NCBI RefSeq assembly: GCF_001514235.1
Contig: NZ_KQ948948.1
Span: forward strand, 1-64,000
DNA from: Streptomyces caeruleatus
GTDB lineage: Bacteria; Actinomycetota; Actinomycetes; Streptomycetales; Streptomycetaceae
Length of the DNA stretch: 64,000 nt
Direction: 5' to 3'
The translations under genes were made by a program, and so were the position numbers. Each line of letters opens with the position of its first letter. Position 1 is the stretch's first letter. This document shows positions 14,324-26,002 of this stretch, piece after piece. The notes under the pieces were generated by a model, which saw only the letters and a list, made by a program, of their open reading frames with translations, searched no databases and was not told the DNA's origin.

Positions 14324-14734
14324 GTGACACGGACGTTTCGCCGGGCCGGCGTACGGGCCGGCGTACGGGCCGTCACCGCGGCCGACGCGGTCACCGCTTC
14401 GCCGACGGCCCGGAACGGCCGGTACCCGCTGTTCGCCCCGGCTTGGCTCGCGGCGGCGGATGTGGCATGCGGGGGTGCGCCGCCAGACTAGGAGACGGCC
14501 ATCCGGGGCGGACTGCGCGTCACTGACGCGCCTGACGGAACCGCGGCGGTAGTGGAACTCCTCGCCGATCTGACCACCGGCGCCCTGCGGTTCCGGCCGG
14601 GGCCGATCACCGGGCGGCCGACCTGCACGCTCGATCTCGCCCACGCCGCGGCCAGAACACTTCTGCTGGGCACTGGTGCCCAACGCACCTCGCTGTTCGA
14701 GGACGGTGGCCTCCGGTTGGATCCACAGCGATGA
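14324..14734 (+). pseudogene. Decayed small gene, possibly SCP2/sterol-carrier-like
   Basis: In the frame that follows the methyltransferase stop, a GTG at 14324 opens 55 codons containing NGRYPLFAPAWLAAADV. An in-frame TAG at 14488-14490 interrupts it. The same frame then continues with TAIRGGLRVTDAPDG, LDLAHAAARTLLLGTGAQ and SLFEDGGLRLDPQ to a stop at 14732-14734. The second half resembles SCP2-like lipid-binding domains (VTDAPDG, then a 'level' strand and GGLRLDPQ). It overlaps the next small frame by ATGA, as live genes in this operon do. I read it as a former operon gene broken by a stop mutation. Family call is tentative. Confidence 0.35.
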
Positions 14735-14874
14735 CGGCCCGCCACCGGGTGGGCCTGACCGACCACCCCTGTGGCAACGCCGACCGGGGCTGGGCTTTCG
14801 CGTGGAGTCCCGCCATGAGGCCCACACTCGCCATCGGCGACGCCGCGTACGAGGACCTCCGCCTCACCTTATGA
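14731..14874 (+). CDS. Small uncharacterised ORF
   Basis: 47 codons starting at an ATG overlapping the end of the decayed gene (ATGA). The translation (ending AYEDLRLTL) matches no family I recognise. It may be a remnant of the 5' end of another lost operon gene or simply fortuitous. After it, 14875-14930 holds only the leader of the O-methyltransferase, with two CCCTCA(T/C)GAAA direct repeats. Confidence 0.2.
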   Translation: MTARHRVGLTDHPCGNADRGWAFAWSPAMRPTLAIGDAAYEDLRLTL

Positions 14875-14930
14875 GACACACCGTCGCATAACCCTCATGA
14901 AATGAAACCCTCACGAAAGGCAGCCGCAGA

Positions 14931-16058
<1,128 letters not shown>

Positions 16059-16060
16059 AG

Positions 16061-16130
16061 CGGCTTACGCCTAATCAATCAGTCCTTCATGAATAGGTAA
16101 GGACAAGGCCAAGGTCTGATTCGTAAGCCG
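16061..16130 (+). terminator. Long nested inverted repeat after O-methyltransferase gene
   Basis: Starting three bases after the stop codon, CGGCTTACG (16061-16069) pairs perfectly with CGTAAGCCG (16122-16130). Inside, AATCAG (16077-16082) pairs with CTGATT (16116-16121) and GTCCTT (16082-16087) with AAGGAC (16099-16104). The nested structure fits a transcription terminator or an mRNA-stabilising 3' fold. Confidence 0.6.
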
Positions 16131-16150
16131 GACGGACATCCATCGTGTCC

Positions 16151-16192
16151 TAGAATTGATCATGGTGTGTGGGGGAACTCCCACACACCATG
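16151..16192 (+). promoter_or_regulatory. Promoter -10 and 13-bp palindrome before LAL regulator gene
   Basis: TAGAAT (16151-16156) is a good -10 box. Five bases on, CATGGTGTGTGGG (16161-16173) and its exact complement (16180-16192) form a 13-bp stem with a six-base loop. Transcription should begin at or within the left arm, so it may be an operator covering the start site or a stable 5' hairpin in the mRNA. Confidence 0.65.
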
Positions 16193-16240
16193 AACTCGTA
16201 ACTGAACGGCTCCGTGAATCCTGCGGACAGGGGTGTTGTG

Positions 16241-18931
16241 ATGGGTGTTCTGGTAATTCAGGGCGGTCCTGGAACAGGTAAGAGCCACACCTTGGCGGAC
16301 ATCAGAAGAAAATCCATGGGATCCGGCGCACTGTGTCTGAACGCGAGTGGGTTCCGCGACGAGCGACCCATTCGCTTCGCTATTCTGTCCCAGCTCACGC
16401 ACACGCCGGGAATTCCGGAGGACTTACAGTCCGCTCTTTTACGACTGATCGACGAGGGGGAGCACCCGGGCCTGTTACCCAGGTTAATGCGGGAAATCGT
16501 CTCGGAAATGGCCGCGTGTGCGGCCCGGAAACCCCTCTTACTTCTCATCGACGACGCCCATCAGATGGACACGGCCTCGCAGTCGTGTCTTCTGCATATC
16601 ACCCGGCGGATCGAACCCCATGCCATCACTGTGGCGCTGGTCTTTCCTCGGACTTCCGACGGCGGCGCCCTCTGTCCGCTGGAATTCGTCGGCCTCGGCG
16701 CCCGTCTGATCGAGACGCCCGTGTTGGGTGAGGCTGAGGTGGACCGGCTGCTGAGGGAGCGGACCGACGTCGCCACCGCCCGTCGACTGACCTCCCGCGT
16801 ACACGCGATCAGCGGAGGAAACCCCGCTCTGGTCACGGCACTCCTCCGCGACCTGGGCCAGGTGGGTCCTGCGCACTGCGGGGACGCCGTCCCGGTGGGT
16901 GACGGCTTCCGGACCGCCTATCTCGGCTTGCTGGTCCGTCATCCGCATCTCGCCAGGTGCGTCGAGGGGCTGGCCGTGTTGGGCGAGAACGCCACCCCGC
17001 CCCGGGTGGCACGGCTGCTGGAACAGTGCCCGGTGGTGACGGGGAGCCACCTCGAGGAACTCGAAGCGGCGGGCCTGCTGGCGGACAACGGGTTCCGGCA
17101 CCCGGCCGTTCCTGGCTTCGTGCTGGGAGTTATGGACGGCGACCGTCTGCGAAATCTTCACCGGCGGGCCGCCGAGCTCCTCTTCGCGGACGGCGCGCCG
17201 ACGACTGTCGTGGCCCGGCACCTGGTCATAACCGGCGGCGTACCGGACGTCTCGCAGGTGAGTGTGCTGCTGCACGCATCGCACCAACTGCTGCTCGACG
17301 GCCAGGTGGAGGAGTGCGTCGCCTGCCTGCGCCTTGCCGACCGGGCGGACCTCGACGACCAGTCCCGCGACGAGGTCACCACGGCGCTGATCGACACCTT
17401 GTGGTGCACCAGCCCCGCGGCGGCGGAGCCGGAGGTTCGGCGCCTGCTGGCAGCGGCGCGTGAGCGTCAGGTCTGCTGCGCCTCCCTGCGGCTGTCGGTT
17501 ACCTGGCTCCTCTGGTTCGGCAAGATTGATCTCGCGCGGGAGACACTCGCCGAGGTGGTCGAACTCTGCGGTCCCGGTCACGACCCCAGCGAGGAACTGG
17601 TACGGGATTACCGGACGCTGCTCGGATATCTGCGACCGGGGCTGTTGGAAGAGCTCACCCAGTACCGTGCTTCTTCTGGTTCGCGGTCCGGCAAGCACCG
17701 GACTCCCCCACGGGGGTTCCCGGCGGCCGGCGCTGCGCGCTGGGCTCAGCCGCACGAAGGGGGCCCGGATCCGGACGGTGCCCCGGGGTGCGAAGGAATC
17801 AATGGCCCTCGCCGGTTCTGGACCGCCGACCTCGTGTCCGTACTGAGGCTGGTGTGGGAAGGCGACCTGGGGCTCGCCGACCGTTCCTGCGCCGAACTGC
17901 TGGGTCGCCCCCCTCGCGGCCTTCCGGCCCGGCAGGCCTTCCTGGCCGGTGTACACGCCCACATCCGCTGGACTCTCGGGGACGTGGGCACCGCCGCGGC
18001 ACAGGCGGCATCCGCCCTGCAGCTCCTGCCCGACCACAACTGGGGCATCACCATAGGTCTCCCCCTGTCGACGCTGATCAACACTCACACCGTGCTGGGT
18101 GACCTGGACCGTGCGGCCGACTACCTGGAACGCCCGGTCCCCCCAAACATGCAGGGATCGTTCTTCGGAGCGTTGTACGCCATGGCGCGGGGCCGATGGC
18201 TCCTGGCTGCGGGTCAGGCGGACGCGGCGCTGGACGCCTTCCTCTCATGCGCTCCGGCATGCGAGCCGTCCCACGCCCGGGGGATCGACCTGCTCGGCTG
18301 GCGTGCCAGTGCCGCGGAGGCATATCTGGCGCTGGGTGCGCCGGAGGAGGCGCGGCGCATGACGGAAGCGGAACTCGCCACGCTGTGTCCGCGGCCGTCC
18401 GACGACCGCGGCCGAGCCGTGACTGTCCTGGCCGATGCCCCGGAGCAGCGCAGAGCCCATCTGGAGGAGGCCGAGCAAGCTCTCCGGCTCACGGGCAGCC
18501 GACTGCCGCTGGCTGCGGTCCTCACGCAACTGAGCCGCCTCGCTCTTGCCGATGGGAACACGAGCGAGGCCCGTGCGCGTCAGAACGAGGCGCTGGACCT
18601 GGTCCCTTGGTGCGGTGTGTCACAACAGGTGCTGCTTCCCCCGCCCTTCCCATCAATGGCGCGCACGGACCCTGCGGTGGTCCCACAGACCGTTCAGGCC
18701 ACGTCGAGACTGTCGGAAGCGGAGTGGCGGGTCGCGTCACTGGCGGCGGAGGGCAAGTCCAACCGGCAGATCGCCAAGCGGCTGTTCATCACGGTGAGCA
18801 CGGTCGAGCAGCATCTGACGCGGGTCTACCGCAAACTCCGGATCCGCCGCCGCTCAGCCCTCTCCGGCATTCTGCGGCAGTCGCTGATGCTCACCGTTCC
18901 TACACCCGGTGACGGGCCGGAGGGCCCGTAA
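16241..18931 (+). CDS. LuxR-family ATP-binding regulator (LAL type)
   Basis: 896 residues from the ATG at 16241, eight bases after AGGGG; an in-frame GTG at 16214 lacks a ribosome site. The N-terminus has a Walker A motif (GGPGTGKS, residues about 8-15) and Walker B (LLLLIDDAHQMD), then a long helical repeat region. The C-terminal 60 residues are a LuxR helix-turn-helix (LSEAEWRVASLAAEGKSNRQIA, STVEQHLTRVYRKL). Size and layout match LAL-family pathway-specific activators found in many macrolide clusters. It probably activates the PKS and the 8.1-kb operon. It is preceded by a strong palindrome that may be its own control site. Confidence 0.92.
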   Translation: MGVLVIQGGPGTGKSHTLADIRRKSMGSGALCLNASGFRDERPIRFAILSQLTHTPGIPEDLQSALLRLIDEGEHPGLLPRLMREIVSEMAACAARKPLLLLIDDAHQMDTASQSCLLHITRRIEPHAITVALVFPRTSDGGALCPLEFVGLGARLIETPVLGEAEVDRLLRERTDVATARRLTSRVHAISGGNPALVTALLRDLGQVGPAHCGDAVPVGDGFRTAYLGLLVRHPHLARCVEGLAVLGENATPPRVARLLEQCPVVTGSHLEELEAAGLLADNGFRHPAVPGFVLGVMDGDRLRNLHRRAAELLFADGAPTTVVARHLVITGGVPDVSQVSVLLHASHQLLLDGQVEECVACLRLADRADLDDQSRDEVTTALIDTLWCTSPAAAEPEVRRLLAAARERQVCCASLRLSVTWLLWFGKIDLARETLAEVVELCGPGHDPSEELVRDYRTLLGYLRPGLLEELTQYRASSGSRSGKHRTPPRGFPAAGAARWAQPHEGGPDPDGAPGCEGINGPRRFWTADLVSVLRLVWEGDLGLADRSCAELLGRPPRGLPARQAFLAGVHAHIRWTLGDVGTAAAQAASALQLLPDHNWGITIGLPLSTLINTHTVLGDLDRAADYLERPVPPNMQGSFFGALYAMARGRWLLAAGQADAALDAFLSCAPACEPSHARGIDLLGWRASAAEAYLALGAPEEARRMTEAELATLCPRPSDDRGRAVTVLADAPEQRRAHLEEAEQALRLTGSRLPLAAVLTQLSRLALADGNTSEARARQNEALDLVPWCGVSQQVLLPPPFPSMARTDPAVVPQTVQATSRLSEAEWRVASLAAEGKSNRQIAKRLFITVSTVEQHLTRVYRKLRIRRRSALSGILRQSLMLTVPTPGDGPEGP

Positions 18932-19617
18932 GCCCGCGTCGGGGACAGCTCGGCGCATGGTGCTGGACGAGGTCACATGAAGTTCCTGGCCGGTTGGTCA
19001 CGCGTGGGCGGTGCTGGTCATGGAATCTGAGGAAACCCCAGGTCAGAGTGGGCAAACTGCGGAGACGACCGGTGCCGCCATCCCTGGCCCGTCTTAGCCA
19101 AAGCAGGCGCCTGACCAGGTGTTTTGCCCTCCGACCGGGAGTTCTCGATTCCCGCCTGGATCGGCCCCTATTCAGGTGTTTCTGACTGTTCCTGGCCGCT
19201 GTTGGCCACGCGGCCAACCGTCGGCTCGGCCCTGTGGGCTGCCGCGCCAGAAGTGGATCTCTCGCCGGGGGGACCAGTGCGGAGCAAGGAGTATGGCAGG
19301 CAGGACGGGGCGTGTGAGGAATTCCGCTTCAACGTGTAGCGGGTGACCTAGCGTCACTTCGCTGATCTGGCAAACACGCAGGTCACATGGGGGTTGGCTC
19401 TTCGGGGTCAGGCCCCTTGATGTTTACCGTGCTGGATTCGTGCTGGATGCCGACGGAACGCGCGTGCGCCGGGGGCGCTCGTTCCGTGAGCCGGGGCACT
19501 GACCCTGTCGATCGGCCCTCCAGCACACGTTCTTCGCAGGCTTAACGGCCGTTGCGGAAACAAATCACCGCCCGCCCGACGTTGTCGATCTCCGATGCGA
19601 TAACGGGGGTGGTCGGC
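18932..19617. other. Gene-poor stretch between regulator and NucS-like fragment
   Basis: About 690 bases with no convincing gene. Short frames (for example 19124-19339 plus) have unbiased composition and no ribosome site. A GTGCTGGAT direct repeat (19430-19451) is present. No tRNA-like fold or integrase remnant was recognised. It may be decayed DNA at the island edge. Confidence 0.5.
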
Positions 19618-19850
19618 TTGAAGCTGTTCCGTACGGACACCACGAATAGCGGCGTCACCGAGGTCACGCCGCGCCTTGCTGAGGTCGAGGCCGAAGTGCA
19701 AGGTCTGGTCGAGGCGCACATGGAGACGCTGTTGGGCGTCCGATTCCTGGCGAGCGAGTACGGCACCGGGCCGGTCCACGGGGGCCGGATCGATTCGCTC
19801 GGCCTGGACGAGAACGGATCGCCCGTCATCGTCGAGTTTAGGAACGCAGC
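19618..19850 (+). pseudogene. NucS/DUF5655-like gene, truncated by insertion sequence
   Basis: From a TTG at 19618 (after GGGGGTGG) the protein begins MKLFR and contains VTPRLAEVEAEVQGLVEAHMETLLGVRFLASEYGTGP and RIDSLGLDENGSPVIVEF. Actinobacterial DUF5655/NucS-like nuclease proteins start this way; the D and E of DSLG...VIVEF belong to the PD-(D/E)XK core. After VEF-RNA the reading enters the insertion element and stops at 19878. The rest of the gene is absent on the far side of the element, where an aldehyde dehydrogenase gene begins, so DNA was lost or rearranged there. Quoted strings are in pieces of the same frame. Not functional. Confidence 0.65.
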
Positions 19851-19887
19851 TAACGAGCTCGTGCACGGTAGGCGGTGAGACGTTGAG
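19851..19887 (+). repeat. Left terminal inverted repeat of the IS
   Basis: The 33 bases 19851-19883 are the exact complement of 20754-20786. The match continues weakly to 19887. Confidence 0.92.
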
Positions 19888-19911
19888 CTGCTGATCGTTG
19901 ATCACGGTCGT

Positions 19912-20728
19912 GTGGTGGGGAACGTGTCTCGTGCAGCGATCATCAGCGACCGGAGGATCACTGGCCTGTCGGGCGACGTGATCGCTGAAATCGTCACAGA
20001 GCTGGGCCCGTTGTGGCACGAACGGCACCAAGCCAAGCTCGCGTCCAAGCCGCGAAAGCGAGCGATCGGCGCTGGCGCGAAGCACCGGTTGGCGTTCGTC
20101 GACCGGCTCCTGGCCACGCTCGTGCACCTCCGGCATGCCACCACGCACGACGTTCTCGCTTGCTGGTTCGGTGTCGACCGCTCCACCATCACCCGGGCCA
20201 TCGCAGAAGTGCGGCCCTTGCTCGCCGAGCGAGGCTGCACCATCAGCCCGGGGGTGCGGCTGCGGACCCTGGCCGAGGTCATCTACCCCCTCGGTGCCGA
20301 CGGGAAGACCGGGATCGTCGACGGCACCGAGATCCGGGTCCGCCGGCCGGCCGCCGGGCGCAAGGACCGGGAGGCGTTCATCTCCGGCAAGAACAAGCAG
20401 AACGCGGTCAAGACCATGGTCGTCACTGACGGGGACGGCCGGGTGCTGTTCTGCAGTCCGACCAGTCCCGGCAGCTGCGCGGACATCACCCACGCCCGCC
20501 AGTTGGGGCTCGTTCAGCTTCTGGCCGATGGGCCCGCGGTGGAGATCCTCGCGGATGCCGGCTACCAGGGCCTGGGCGCCCAGACCGGTGGACGCGTGGT
20601 GACACCACTGCATCGCGCTGGCCCGCCACCTCGGCCGCCGCGAGCACATGAGTGACATCGTCCAGGCCGTCGCCGCTCTGCTGTCCCACCAGCAAACCGC
20701 GGACCTCGCCTCGGCACAGCAGACGTGA
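19912..20728 (+). pseudogene. IS5-family DDE transposase, internally deleted
   Basis: Starting at GTG 19912 or 19924. The N-terminus has the helix-turn-helix region (ATTHDVLACWFGVDRSTITRA) and the DDE fold: the first Asp in IVDGTEIRV, then NAVKTMVVTDGDG, the second Asp in EILADAGYQGLG. After GGRVVTP the frame shifts into junk and stops near 20655. Another frame resumes with ALARHLGRREHMSDIVQAVAALL to a stop at 20726-20728. Intact relatives have roughly 30-40 residues between these points, including the catalytic Glu. The enzyme is therefore inactive and the element immobile without help. Confidence 0.8.
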
Positions 20729-20753
20729 GCACCGAGTCCCGCCGAAGCCCTCG

Positions 20754-20783
20754 ACGTCTCACCGCCTACCGTGCACGAGCTCG

Positions 20784-20786
<3 letters not shown>
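20754..20786 (-). repeat. Right terminal inverted repeat of the IS
   Basis: Exact complement of 19851-19883. Its last three bases (TTA at 20784-20786) are also the TAA stop of the aldehyde dehydrogenase gene on the minus strand. Confidence 0.92.
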
Positions 20787-22307
<1,521 letters not shown>

Positions 22308-22413
22308 ACTGCTCTGCCTCCCGAAGAAGCGCTGCCCGCCGTTGGGCAGCTCTCGCCGCGAGGCTAGCAACGGCGAGGTTGCAAGTACGTTGCGCGGCCG
22401 CGGGGGTGGGTGG

Positions 22414-23730
22414 TCAGTGGGCCGGAGGGTGCCGCCAGGGGGGCGGCGCTGCCGACAGCTCGCACTCCAGCGCGGCGAGCCGCGACCGCACCGCCGACGT
22501 CGGGCGTACGGCGGCCAGTGCTCGCCACACGTCGAGGTCGTCCTCGCCCCACGGGGCGTGCGCCCAGTCGGCCAGCAGGTCGGGATCGCGACGGGCGATC
22601 AGCGCCGCACGGAGGCCGTCGGCGAGGCGCCGCCTGAGCCGCACCACCGCCGGCGCCTGGGAGCCGGGCAGCAGCGGTCCGGCGTAGGCCATGGCCGCCC
22701 CGGTGATCGCACCGGCCTCCAGGCGCCGTTCGACGACCGCCACGTCCGACTCGACCGGCACCGTGAGCCGGTACGGCCGTGACCCGAACAGCCCGGGGCC
22801 GAGGATCCGGCGCAGTCGGGCCAGCTCCGCACGCAGGGTCACGGGCGTCACCGACTCGTCCTCGTACAGCGCGCACAGCAGCTCGTCACCGGTCAGGCCC
22901 TCCGGATGGCGGGCGAGCAGCACCAGGATCTCGCTGTGCCGGCGAGTGAGTCTGACCCTGCTGCCGCCGATGAGCAGCTGCGCCTCGTCGCGGCCCAGCG
23001 CGCTCAGCTCGGGCGCGTCCGCGGCGGGCGACTGCGGGGCGAGCAGCGCCAGATGGGACTCCGCGGCGCGCGCGACCGCCTGCACGAACCCGAGGCTGTG
23101 CGGATGCGCGAGCCCGTCCCCACCGGTGATGTCCACCGCCCCGAGCACCCGCCCGGTGCGTGGATCGTGCACCGGTGCCGCCGCACAGGTCCAGGGCTGC
23201 ACCCGGCGGATGAAGTGCTCGGCCGCGAACACCTGCACCGGCCGGTCCACGGCGACCGCCGTACCCGGCGCGTTCGTCCCGACGGCGCTCTCCGCCCACC
23301 GCGCGCCCGGCACGAAGTTCATCCCTCCCGCCCTTCGCCGGGTCGTCGGATGGCCCTCGACCCACAGCAGCCGGCCGTGCGCGTCGCACACCGCGAGCAG
23401 ATGCTCGCCGTCGGCGGCGAACGTGCCCAGCAACTCCCGGAACAGCGGCATCACCCGTGCCAGCGGATGCTCCGCGCGATAGGCGCCGAGATCGCTGTCC
23501 GCGAGCTCCACGCTCGCCGTCACGTCCGGGCCGACCCCGGCCCGCGCGGAACGCCGCCACGAGTCCGCGACCACGGCACGCACAGGCTTGGGTACGGTGC
23601 CCGCCTCGGTGAACGTCTCATGCGCACGGCGCAGTACCCGTACCCGCTCGGCGGCGTCGGCCCCCGGCTCCAGGGCCACCCATGGATCGCTCAACTCGGC
23701 CTCCCCGGAAGGCGATGCGGCTGGGGACAT
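22414..23730 (-). CDS. GAF-domain transcriptional regulator
   Basis: 438 residues from the ATG at 23730 (GGAG six bases before); a longer frame is open upstream. The N-terminal half is a GAF sensor like that of AcoR-type activators (VVADSWRRSARAGV, LLAVCDAHGRLLWVEGH, WAESAVGTNAPGTAV, HFIRRVQPWTCAAAPVHD). It lacks the AAA+ and Fis domains of sigma-54 activators. Instead the C-terminal half has a winged-helix region (LTRRHSEILVLLARHPEGLTGDELL), the form found in actinobacteria without sigma-54. It is likely to control the downstream aldehyde dehydrogenase gene in response to an aldehyde or alcohol. Confidence 0.85.
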   Translation of the reverse strand: MSPAASPSGEAELSDPWVALEPGADAAERVRVLRRAHETFTEAGTVPKPVRAVVADSWRRSARAGVGPDVTASVELADSDLGAYRAEHPLARVMPLFRELLGTFAADGEHLLAVCDAHGRLLWVEGHPTTRRRAGGMNFVPGARWAESAVGTNAPGTAVAVDRPVQVFAAEHFIRRVQPWTCAAAPVHDPRTGRVLGAVDITGGDGLAHPHSLGFVQAVARAAESHLALLAPQSPAADAPELSALGRDEAQLLIGGSRVRLTRRHSEILVLLARHPEGLTGDELLCALYEDESVTPVTLRAELARLRRILGPGLFGSRPYRLTVPVESDVAVVERRLEAGAITGAAMAYAGPLLPGSQAPAVVRLRRRLADGLRAALIARRDPDLLADWAHAPWGEDDLDVWRALAAVRPTSAVRSRLAALECELSAAPPPWRHPPAH

Positions 23731-23824
23731 CGTCACTCCGGGTGCGCACCCGGACAACCTCTTCGACCCGGCTCACCCGAACGATGGGCACCCCTGGGTG
23801 CGGCGGTGCGAACCCTGCGCGCCC

Positions 23825-24424
23825 TCAGACGCCGTTGACCAGTCGTATGTAGTGCGCCCAGTCCCAGTTCGGTCCGGGGTCGGTGTGGTCCGTGCCCGGC
23901 ACCTCGTAGTGCCCGATGATGTGCGCGCGATCCTTCGGTATGCCGTGTCTGGTGCAGACGGCCGCCGTGAGCCGGGCGGACGCCTCGTACATGACGTCGG
24001 TGAAGTAGCCGGACCGGTCCACCCAGCCCTCGTGCTCGATGCCGATGCTCCGCGTGTTGTGGTCCCAGTCCCCGGCGTGCCAGGCGATGTCCGACTCGCG
24101 AACGCACTGGGAGGTGTGTCCGTCGGCCGACCGGACGACGTAGTGGGCGGAGACCTTCTTCTTGGGGTTCTCGAAGAGGAACAGGGTCTTGGTGTAGGTG
24201 GTCTGTGTCATGTGGATGATCACTCGATCGACGGGATGGGTCATGGGGCGGTTCGCCGCCGTGTAGTTCGCGGCGCTGGCCGGCCGCCACTCGGCGAGGG
24301 GGTAGTCAGGTCCGGGGACATGCGCACCGGCCTGCCATTCGGGGAGCAGGACGTAGGGGACGGCGGCGAGGGCGGTGCCCTGGAGGAGCTGACGTCGGCT
24401 GGGGCGTGGTCTCTTGCGGTTCAC
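23825..24424 (-). CDS. Secreted N-acetylmuramoyl-L-alanine amidase (Amidase_2)
   Basis: 199 residues from a GTG at 24424 (GAAAGG upstream). The first 35 residues are a Tat-type signal (SRRQLLQGTALAAV). The rest is a peptidoglycan-recognition/Amidase_2 domain: zinc ligands are the His in RVIIHMTQ and the His in HTDPGPNWDW, with HAGDWDHNTRSIGIEHEG in between. It cleaves the MurNAc-L-Ala bond of peptidoglycan outside the cell. At about 165 mature residues it is a single-domain enzyme without wall-binding repeats. An upstream run of GGAACC-type repeats (24650-24779) lies in its leader. Confidence 0.9.
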   Translation of the reverse strand: MNRKRPRPSRRQLLQGTALAAVPYVLLPEWQAGAHVPGPDYPLAEWRPASAANYTAANRPMTHPVDRVIIHMTQTTYTKTLFLFENPKKKVSAHYVVRSADGHTSQCVRESDIAWHAGDWDHNTRSIGIEHEGWVDRSGYFTDVMYEASARLTAAVCTRHGIPKDRAHIIGHYEVPGTDHTDPGPNWDWAHYIRLVNGV

Positions 24425-24649
24425 GAAGGGTGCTGCCTTTCCGAGTTGAGGTCGGCTGGAGGGCCGGGCCCGTCGAATTGGACCTCGTGCCCCCGTCGCC
24501 GTGCCACGACGGCTGCTCCTCGCGTGAATCACGGTACGTCGCCCGCGGGTTGGGCAGAAGGGCGAGCCTGGGTTCCGTGGACAGGCGCGGGATTGTGGAC
24601 AACTCGCTCACCCTCGTGGGTGAACTCGGTCTGGAACAGGGGTTTTTAT

Positions 24650-24779
24650 CGCCCGCAACCGGACACGCCCCATGCCCGGCACCGGATGCGTCTCACCACC
24701 CGGAACCGGACTTACCCCACGCCCGGAACCGGACTCACCCCCCCCACGCGGCGGAACCGGACTCACCCCCCGCCCGGAT
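24650..24779. repeat. Degenerate CGGAACCGGACTCACCCC repeats
   Basis: Three near-identical 18-base copies lie at 24701-24718, 24724-24741 and 24752-24769, with two weaker copies upstream (about 24650 and 24675). They fill the space between the ROK gene stop and the amidase leader. The remaining part of the 24425-24779 gap holds no gene I can see. Confidence 0.8.
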
Positions 24780-25988
24780 TCAGCCCCGTTCCGCGACCGC
24801 CACCGGATCGTCCAGCACGCCGCGCACCACCGAGTGGGCGGCCCCCAGCAGCGGCCCCTCGGGACCCAGGCCCGACACGGACACCGGGCAGGCCGGCCCG
24901 GCGGTGCGCCGGTCCAGCTCGGCCTCCAGCGAGGGCAGCAGCCACGGGGCGAGCCCGGCCAGCGCACCGCCCAGCACCACACTCTCCGGGTCCAGCAGAT
25001 TGACCGCACCCGTCAGCGCGATACCGAGCGCCGTTCCCGCGTCGCGCAGGGCACGCCGTACGTCCGCGTCGCCCTCGGCGGCACGCCCCGCGAGCAGTCC
25101 GACGCGGTCCTCGCCCGGCTCCAGCCCGGCCGCGCGCAGCACCGCCTCCTCACCGGCGTACTGCTCCAGGCATCCGCGCCCCCCGCACGGGCAGTCCGGT
25201 CCGTCCGGCTGGACCGGAACGTGCCCCAACTCGCCCGCGAAACCGTGCGTTCCGCGCAGCAGACCGCCGTCCACCACGACCGCCGCACCGATGCCGATCT
25301 CCGCCGACACATGCAGGAAGTCACGCGGCGTGCCGTCGCCGAGCCAGAGTTCGGCGAGGGCGCCGAAGTTGGCCTCGTTGCCTACGGTCAGCGGGAAGTC
25401 GACGGAGAGCAGATCGCCGAGGTCCCGGTCGCGCCAGTCGAGGTTCGGGGCGCGTACCACCGTGCGGGCGTCGCGCGCCACCAGACCGGGCACGGCCACC
25501 GCCAGTCCGGCAGGCCACAGCCCCTCGCTCTCGGCCTCGGCGACGACCCGGCGTACCAGCTCACCGAGCTCCTCGATCACCGGCTCGGGGTCGCGGCCCC
25601 GGTTCCCGCCGTGCCGCACCGCTCTGGACCGCACCTCACCGCGCAGGTCGACCGCGCAGACCGCGAGATGGTCGACACCGACCTCCGCCCCGATCCCCGC
25701 CGGGCCGCGCCCGCTGACGGCCAGCGCCGATCCGGGACGGCCCACCCGGCCGGGCCGCTCGGGGCCGAGCTCCTCCAGGAGCCCCGAGCGGATCAGCTCG
25801 TCGACGAGGGTGGACACGGCCGCGCGGGTCAGCCCGATGCGGGAGGCGACGGCGGCGCGCGAGAGAGGCCCCTCGGCATTGACGGTGTGCATCACCTTGG
25901 CGAGGTTGCGGCGGCGCATTCCCTGCTGGGTGTTGGGCAGCGCGCGTCCCACTCCGGTCGGGTGGGCCTCGTGCGGCGGTGCGGTCAT
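24780..25988 (-). CDS. ROK-family transcriptional repressor (XylR-like)
   Basis: About 402 residues from the ATG at 25988; a TTG at 26006 overlapping the xylB stop is an alternative start, since GGAGG sits too close to the ATG. The N-terminus is a winged helix (LSRAAVASRIGLTRAAVSTLVDELI). The ROK kinase-like domain follows, with GIGAAVVVDGGLLRGTHGFAGELGH and the zinc motif CPCGGRGCLEQ. Genes of this type next to xylB and xylA repress xylose use. It is the second gene of a xylB-ROK operon and should bind the 200-base region between xylB and xylA. Confidence 0.9.
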   Translation of the reverse strand: MTAPPHEAHPTGVGRALPNTQQGMRRRNLAKVMHTVNAEGPLSRAAVASRIGLTRAAVSTLVDELIRSGLLEELGPERPGRVGRPGSALAVSGRGPAGIGAEVGVDHLAVCAVDLRGEVRSRAVRHGGNRGRDPEPVIEELGELVRRVVAEAESEGLWPAGLAVAVPGLVARDARTVVRAPNLDWRDRDLGDLLSVDFPLTVGNEANFGALAELWLGDGTPRDFLHVSAEIGIGAAVVVDGGLLRGTHGFAGELGHVPVQPDGPDCPCGGRGCLEQYAGEEAVLRAAGLEPGEDRVGLLAGRAAEGDADVRRALRDAGTALGIALTGAVNLLDPESVVLGGALAGLAPWLLPSLEAELDRRTAGPACPVSVSGLGPEGPLLGAAHSVVRGVLDDPVAVAERG

Positions 25989-26002
25989 GCCTCCGTCAGT
26001 CC

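Noticed and set aside
19119..19346. Small plus-strand frames before the NucS-like fragment
   Set aside because: No ribosome site, no family similarity and no coding bias that stands out.
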